NCBI RefSeq assembly: GCF_014851685.1
Contig: NZ_JACVAC010000017.1
Span: forward strand, 1-64,000
Direction: 5' to 3'
From: Pseudomonas sp. PDM05
GTDB taxonomy: Bacteria > Pseudomonadota > Gammaproteobacteria > Pseudomonadales > Pseudomonadaceae
DNA: 64,000 nucleotides
Shown here: piece after piece, positions 59,520-64,000 of the stretch
Numbering within the stretch: the stretch's first letter is position 1
Layout: each line of letters starts with the position of its first letter
Program-made: the position numbers and the translations under genes
Notes under the pieces: model-generated
Databases searched by the model: none
Told to the model about the DNA's origin: nothing
Seen by the model: only the letters and a program-made list of their open reading frames with translations

Positions 59520-60288
59520 AGTGCACGTCCACCACGTCCATCAGCGCCGCGACGGTATGCGGGTCGTCGCTCAAGGCCTGGGCCAGGCAGGCCAGGCAGG
59601 CTTCACGCGGTGGCATGCCGGCGGCGATCAGGCGGGCGGTGAAGATCAGCAGGCGCGTGGAGGCGACTTCCTCCAGGTCGTGTTGATCGAGACGCCGCAA
59701 CGCCTGGCCCAGGCGCACCACTTCGGCGGCCAGCGCACTGTCCACCTGGGCCTCCTGGGCGACGATACGCGCTTCATCGGCTGGCGCCGGATAGTCGAAG
59801 CGCATCGCCACGAAACGCTGGCGGGTGCTGGGTTTCATACCCTTGAGCAGGTTCTGGTAGCCGGGGTTGTACGACACCACCAGCATGAACGACGGCGGCG
59901 CCTTGACCACTTCGCCGGTGCGTTCCAGATACAGCTCGCGGCGGTCGTCGGCCACCGGGTGCAGAACCACAGTGGTGTCCTGGCGCGCCTCGACCACTTC
60001 ATCGAGGTAGCAGATGCCACCTTCGCGCACCGCACGGGTCAGCGGGCCGTCCTGCCACCAGGTGCCTTGGGCGCCGATCAGGTGGCGGCCGACCAGGTCG
60101 GCGGCGCTTAGATCGTCGTGGCAGGCCACGGTGTACAGCGGCAACTGCAAGCGGTGCGCCATGTGCTGCACAAAGCGGGTTTTGCCGCAGCCGGTCGGGC
60201 CTTTGATCAGCACCGGCATGCGGTGGCGCCAGGCATGCTCGAACAGCAGGCATTCATTGTCGACGGGTTGGTAGAAAGGTTCGCTCAT
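59512..60288 (-). CDS. nirQ: NirQ, MoxR-type AAA+ ATPase
   Basis: The 258-residue ATPase has Walker A IKGPTGCGKTRF, Walker B GGICYLDEVVEA and sensor motifs (VVSYNPGYQNLLKG). With NorD it matures NO reductase. It starts at MSEPFYQPVDNECLLFEHAW and is divergent from nirS, sharing an ANR box. Confidence 0.94.
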   Translation of the reverse strand: MSEPFYQPVDNECLLFEHAWRHRMPVLIKGPTGCGKTRFVQHMAHRLQLPLYTVACHDDLSAADLVGRHLIGAQGTWWQDGPLTRAVREGGICYLDEVVEARQDTTVVLHPVADDRRELYLERTGEVVKAPPSFMLVVSYNPGYQNLLKGMKPSTRQRFVAMRFDYPAPADEARIVAQEAQVDSALAAEVVRLGQALRRLDQHDLEEVASTRLLIFTARLIAAGMPPREACLACLAQALSDDPHTVAALMDVVDVHFA

Positions 60289-60364
60289 GACACAGGTCCA
60301 CAGCTGATTTGCGGCCACGCTAAGGGCGCCTGCGACAACCTGGCAAGCGCTACCCAAAGCAAAC

Positions 60365-60378
60365 TTGATCGCCGTCAA
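60365..60378. promoter_or_regulatory. ANR/DNR box between nirQ and nirS
   Basis: TTGATCGCCGTCAA lies between divergent nirQ and nirS. Class II spacing gives leaders of about 42 bases to nirQ and 69 bases to nirS, so it can drive both. Confidence 0.75.
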
Positions 60379-60481
60379 GCGAGCATTCCAACACCTCGCC
60401 ATAGTCTGGCCAGGCACTAAGAACCTGCGCCCGCACCCCGTTGCGCGGCACCGCAAAGGTCTCGCCTGAGGAGTAAATGGA

Positions 60482-62155
60482 ATGCTGACTCGCAACAGAA
60501 CCACCTTCACCTTGAGCCTCGCCAGCCTGAGCTGCGCACTGGCCCTCGCCCTGCCCTTGAACGCCCATGGCGCGGTCACGCCTGCCGTGGTGAAAACCGC
60601 CGGCGCGCCGGACATGAGCCAGGCCGACTTCGACACCTCCAAGCAGATTTACTTCGAACGCTGCGCCGGTTGCCACGGTGTGCTGCGCAAGGGCGCCACC
60701 GGCAAACCGCTGACCCCGGACATCACCCAGTCCCGTGGCCAGGCCTACCTCGAAGCGTTGATCACCTACGGCTCCCCCGCCGGCATGCCGAACTGGGGCA
60801 CCTCCAATGCGCTGACCAAGGCGCAGATCAGCAGCATGGCCAGCTTTATCCAGCACACCGCGCCCACCCCGCCGGAATGGGGCATGGCCGAGACGCTCAA
60901 GACCTGGAAAGTCCTGGTCAAACCTGAAGACCGGCCCAAGCACCAGCTGAATAAACTCAACCTGGAAAACCTGTTCTCCGTAACCCTGCGCGACGACGGC
61001 AAGATCGCCCTGATCGACGGCGACACCAAGCAGATCGTCAAGCTGATCGACACCGGCTATGCCGTGCACATCTCGCGCATCTCCGCCTCGGGCCGCTACC
61101 TGCTGGTGATCGGCCGCGACGCCAAGATCGACATGATCGACCTGTGGCCCGCCGAGCCGACCAAGGTCGCCGAGATCAAAGTGGGCATCGAAGCGCGTTC
61201 GGTGGAGACCTCCAAGTTCAAGGGCTTCGAGGACAAGTACACCATCGCCGGTTCCTACTGGCCGCCGCAGTTCACCATCATGGACGGCGAAACCCTGGAG
61301 CCCAAGCAGATCGTCTCGACCCGTGGCATGACCGTCGACAAGCAGGAGTACCACCCCGAACCGCGGGTGGCGGCAATCATTGCGTCCCACGAATGGCCGG
61401 AGTTCATCGTCAACGTCAAGGAAACCGGCAAGGTCATGCTGGTCAATTACCAGGACATCAAGAACCTCACCATCACCACCATCGACGCCGCGCCGTTCCT
61501 GCATGACGGCGGTTGGGACAGTACCCACCGCTACTTCCTCACGGCAGCCAACAACTCGAACAAGGTCGCGGTGATCGACTCCAAGCAGCGCACCCTCACC
61601 GCTCTGGTCGACGTCGGCAAGACCCCACACCCCGGGCGTGGCGCCAACTTCGTGCACCCGCAATACGGCCCGGTGTGGGCCACCAGTCACTTGGGCGATG
61701 GCGGGATTTCGGTGATCGGCACCGACCCGGTCAAGCACGCGCAATACGCCTGGAAACAAGTGGCATCGCTCAGCGGCCAGGGTGGTGGTTCGCTGTTTAT
61801 CAAGACCCACCCCAACTCCCACCACCTGTATGTCGACACCACCCTCAACCCCGACGCCAAGCTGAGCCAGTCGGTCGCCGTGTTCGACATCAACAACCTC
61901 GACAAAGGCTACAGCGTGCTGCCGATTGCCGAGTACTCGGGGATCAAGCAAGGCGCGTTGCGCGTGGTGCAACCGGAATACAACAAGGCCGGTGACGAGG
62001 TGTGGTTCTCGGTGTGGAACGGCCAGACCGAGGAATCGGCGCTGGTGGTGATCGACGACAAGACCTTGAAGCTCAAACACGTGATCAAGGACAAGCGCCT
62101 GATCACACCCACCGGCAAGTTCAACGTGTTCAACACCCAACACGACATTTATTGA
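60482..62155 (+). CDS. nirS: Cytochrome cd1 nitrite reductase NirS
   Basis: The 557-residue periplasmic enzyme reduces nitrite to NO. It has a signal peptide (cut near NAHGA), a c-haem domain (YFERCAGCHGVL) and an eight-bladed d1-haem propeller with conserved His in IIASHEWPEFIVNVK and DVGKTPHPGRGANF. It is normal length. It heads nirSMCF. Confidence 0.97.
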   Translation: MLTRNRTTFTLSLASLSCALALALPLNAHGAVTPAVVKTAGAPDMSQADFDTSKQIYFERCAGCHGVLRKGATGKPLTPDITQSRGQAYLEALITYGSPAGMPNWGTSNALTKAQISSMASFIQHTAPTPPEWGMAETLKTWKVLVKPEDRPKHQLNKLNLENLFSVTLRDDGKIALIDGDTKQIVKLIDTGYAVHISRISASGRYLLVIGRDAKIDMIDLWPAEPTKVAEIKVGIEARSVETSKFKGFEDKYTIAGSYWPPQFTIMDGETLEPKQIVSTRGMTVDKQEYHPEPRVAAIIASHEWPEFIVNVKETGKVMLVNYQDIKNLTITTIDAAPFLHDGGWDSTHRYFLTAANNSNKVAVIDSKQRTLTALVDVGKTPHPGRGANFVHPQYGPVWATSHLGDGGISVIGTDPVKHAQYAWKQVASLSGQGGGSLFIKTHPNSHHLYVDTTLNPDAKLSQSVAVFDINNLDKGYSVLPIAEYSGIKQGALRVVQPEYNKAGDEVWFSVWNGQTEESALVVIDDKTLKLKHVIKDKRLITPTGKFNVFNTQHDIY

Positions 62156-62179
62156 GCCTGATCAACAAGGGAATCTGCC

Positions 62180-62494
62180 ATGAAAAATATGCTCCTCGCA
62201 CTGCTCGCCAGCACCGCGTTTATCGGCCTGCAACCGGCCCTCGCCCAGGACGGCCCGGCGCTGTTCAAGAGCAAACCGTGCGCGGCGTGCCACAGCATCG
62301 ACAGCAAAGTCGTCGGGCCGGCGCTCAAGGATGTGGCCGCCAAGAACGCGGCGGTAAAAGACGCGGCCACCACCCTTGCCAGCCACATCAAGAACGGCAC
62401 CCAGGGCAACTGGGGACCGATCCCGATGCCGCCGAACCAGGTGACGGATGACGAAGCGAAGACGTTGGCCACCTGGATCCTGACCTTGAAATAA
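62180..62494 (+). CDS. nirM: Cytochrome c551 NirM
   Basis: The 104-residue periplasmic cytochrome c has a signal peptide and the haem site SKPCAACHSID with a Met ligand in IPMPPNQV. It donates electrons to NirS. It starts 24 bases after nirS. Confidence 0.95.
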   Translation: MKNMLLALLASTAFIGLQPALAQDGPALFKSKPCAACHSIDSKVVGPALKDVAAKNAAVKDAATTLASHIKNGTQGNWGPIPMPPNQVTDDEAKTLATWILTLK

Positions 62495-62509
62495 CCCGAG
62501 GAGCGCGCC

Positions 62510-62827
62510 ATGCAAGTTTCGATGATCGGTGCGGCCATGGCGCTGCTGCTACTCATTCCCCTGCCCGTCGGCGCTGCCGTGGATGCACGCCGCCTGGAAC
62601 ACCTGCTGACCCAGGACTGCGGCGCGTGCCACGGCCTGTACCTCACTGGCGGCCTCGGCCCGCCGCTGACGCCCCAGGCCTTGGCCGGTAAAAGCCGCGA
62701 CAGCCTGATCGCCACCGTGGCCTACGGCCGCCCTACCCGCGCCATGCCCGGTTGGGCGCCGCTGCTCAACGCCAGTGAAATCGCCTGGCTGGTCGACCGT
62801 CTCTTGAGAGGAAGCCTCGCGCCATGA
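62510..62827 (+). CDS. nirC: Cytochrome c NirC
   Basis: The 105-residue protein has a signal peptide (MQVSMIGAAMALLLLIPLPV) and one haem site (QDCGACHGLYLTGGLGPPLT). It takes part in d1-haem maturation or electron transfer. It overlaps nirF by four bases. Confidence 0.93.
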   Translation: MQVSMIGAAMALLLLIPLPVGAAVDARRLEHLLTQDCGACHGLYLTGGLGPPLTPQALAGKSRDSLIATVAYGRPTRAMPGWAPLLNASEIAWLVDRLLRGSLAP

Positions 62828-63993
62828 TCCGTCCGTTGAGCTTGTCCCTGTGCCTGTTGCTTGGCGCCTGCACCCAGCCCGCCGTGCGCGGCAGCGGCGA
62901 CCTGGGCCTGGTGATCGAACGCGCCAGCGCCAGTGTGCAAATCATTGAAACCAGCGGCATCACCGCCCTGGCGCGCATCGACGGCCTGGGCGACCTGTCC
63001 CACGCCTCGGTGGTGTTCTCCCGCGACCAGCGCTATGCCTACATCTTTGGCCGCGACGGCGGGCTGACCAAGGTTGACCTGCTGGGCCAGCGCATCGACA
63101 AACGCATCCTCCAGGGCGGCAACAGCATCGGCGGTGCGATCAGCCAGGATGGGCGCCTGATTGCCGTGTCCAACTACCAACCCGGCGGGGTCAAGGTGTT
63201 CGACGCCGCGACCCTGGCCCTGGTCGCCGACATCCCCGCCACCCCGTTGCCCGACGGCAAGCGCTCACGGGTCGTGGGCCTGGTGGATGCGCCCGGCCAG
63301 CGCTTCGTGTTCAGCCTGTTCGACACGGGCGAGATCTGGAGCGCGGATTTCAGCCACGGCACCGCGCCCACCATCCGCCGCTTCAAAGACATCGGTGAGC
63401 AACCCTACGACGCGCTGATCACCGCCGACGGCCGCTACTACATGGCCGGGCTGTTCGGCGAGGACGGCATGGCCCAACTCGACCTGTGGCACCCGGAACA
63501 AGGCGTCAAGCGCGTGCTCGCCGACTACGGCCGTGGCCAGGCCAAATTGCCGGTGTACAAGATGCCCCACCTCGAAGGCTGGGCCGTGGCCGACAACCAG
63601 GCCTTCGTGCCTGCCGTGGGTCGCCACCAGGTGCTGGTGATGGACGCACGCAACTGGCAGCAGACCGCCGCCATCGCCGTGGCCGGCCAGCCGATCTTCG
63701 TGACGGCGCGGCCGGACGGGCGCCAGCTGTGGGTCAACTTCGCCTACCCGGACAACGACCGCGTGCAGGTACTCGACAGCCAAACCCACCAGATCGTTGC
63801 CGACCTGCGCCCCGGTCCCGGTGTGCTGCACATGGAGTTCACCGGGCGTGGCGAGCAACTGTGGTTGTCGGTGCGTGACGGTGAGCAGGTGCAGGTCTGG
63901 GACCCATATCGCCTGACCTTGCTCAAGACCTTGCCGGCCTTGAGCCCCAGCGGAATTTTCTTCAGCAGCCGTGCGCAAAAAATGGGGTATTGA
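62824..63993 (+). CDS. nirF: NirF d1-haem biosynthesis lipoprotein
   Basis: The 389-residue periplasmic propeller protein, with lipobox LLLGAC, catalyses the last step or a late step of d1-haem synthesis. Blades include VVFSRDQRYAYIFGRDGGLT and AISQDGRLIAVSNYQPGGVK. It overlaps nirC and is followed one base later by the next nir gene. Confidence 0.95.
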   Translation: MIRPLSLSLCLLLGACTQPAVRGSGDLGLVIERASASVQIIETSGITALARIDGLGDLSHASVVFSRDQRYAYIFGRDGGLTKVDLLGQRIDKRILQGGNSIGGAISQDGRLIAVSNYQPGGVKVFDAATLALVADIPATPLPDGKRSRVVGLVDAPGQRFVFSLFDTGEIWSADFSHGTAPTIRRFKDIGEQPYDALITADGRYYMAGLFGEDGMAQLDLWHPEQGVKRVLADYGRGQAKLPVYKMPHLEGWAVADNQAFVPAVGRHQVLVMDARNWQQTAAIAVAGQPIFVTARPDGRQLWVNFAYPDNDRVQVLDSQTHQIVADLRPGPGVLHMEFTGRGEQLWLSVRDGEQVQVWDPYRLTLLKTLPALSPSGIFFSSRAQKMGY

Positions 63994-63994
63994 G

Positions 63995-64000
63995 ATGGAC
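63995..64000 (+). CDS. Start of the next nir gene (probably nirD), cut by the window edge
   Basis: Only ATGGAC is inside the window, one base after the nirF stop. In pseudomonads this position is nirD (or nirDL), a d1-haem synthesis decarboxylase regulator-like protein. Identity is from gene order only. Confidence 0.4.

Noticed and set aside
1..64000. tRNA, rRNA or riboswitch genes
   Set aside because: No cloverleaf, rRNA or known riboswitch core was seen in the intergenic stretches by eye; a covariance-model search would be needed to exclude small RNAs.

Overview
The window looks like chromosomal DNA of a fluorescent-group Pseudomonas. The evidence is high-GC coding sequence with Pseudomonas gene orders (narK1K2GHJI-ppiC-moaA, nosRZDFYL, norCBD, nirQ divergent from nirSMCF), Pseudomonas-type REP elements (TGTGGGAGC...GCTCCCACA and TAGTGAGCGGGCTTG...), and repeated ANR/DNR boxes of the form TTGAT-N4-ATCAA. 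No tRNA, rRNA or CRISPR array was found. All identifications are from reading the sequence and translations; no database search was run.

Left end (1-7.3 kb): the 3' end of an RHS gene whose tip resembles a cholera-toxin-type ADP-ribosyltransferase, with its immunity gene. It is followed by a row of orphan cassettes: displaced or truncated toxin tips, intact immunity genes, and immunity fragments and pseudogenes. The cassettes are separated by near-identical REP-doublet repeats that appear to have driven duplication and deletion. Coding here is AT-richer than in the core genes. Then come ordinary genes (7.3-17.4 kb): a NudK-like Nudix hydrolase, a lipoprotein hydrolase, an FMN alpha-hydroxy-acid dehydrogenase with a divergent DeoR regulator, a PLDc_N protein, a hemerythrin protein, a DUF3079 protein, a Fur-box-linked ftrABCD ferrous-iron uptake operon and a chemoreceptor.

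Anaerobic block (17.4-64 kb): nrdD, a separate small gene carrying the glycyl-radical loop, and nrdG (class III ribonucleotide reductase); narK1K2GHJI-ppiC-moaA with divergent narXL; a 163-bp tandem repeat array; dnr; nosRZDFYL; a pdxH-moaB-moeA-ubiUVT operon (PLP salvage, molybdenum cofactor, oxygen-independent ubiquinone synthesis); nnrS with a small membrane protein; a second dnr and dnrP; norCBD; a decayed toxin/immunity island; nirQ-norEF; and nirSMCF running off the right edge into the next nir gene. Together these genes encode the full nitrate to N2 respiratory chain plus its cofactor, quinone and regulatory support.

Seven ANR/DNR boxes lie upstream of nrdD, narK1, nosR, pdxH, nnrS/dnr, norC and nirS/nirQ, most at a spacing that fits class II activation. 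A palindromic NarL 7-2-7 site lies between narK1 and narX. The most unusual points are the repeat-bounded RHS cassette array, the split NrdD, the pdxH/moco/ubiUVT operon, direct repeat arrays flanking dnr-nos, and a toxin/immunity island inside the nor-nir cluster.
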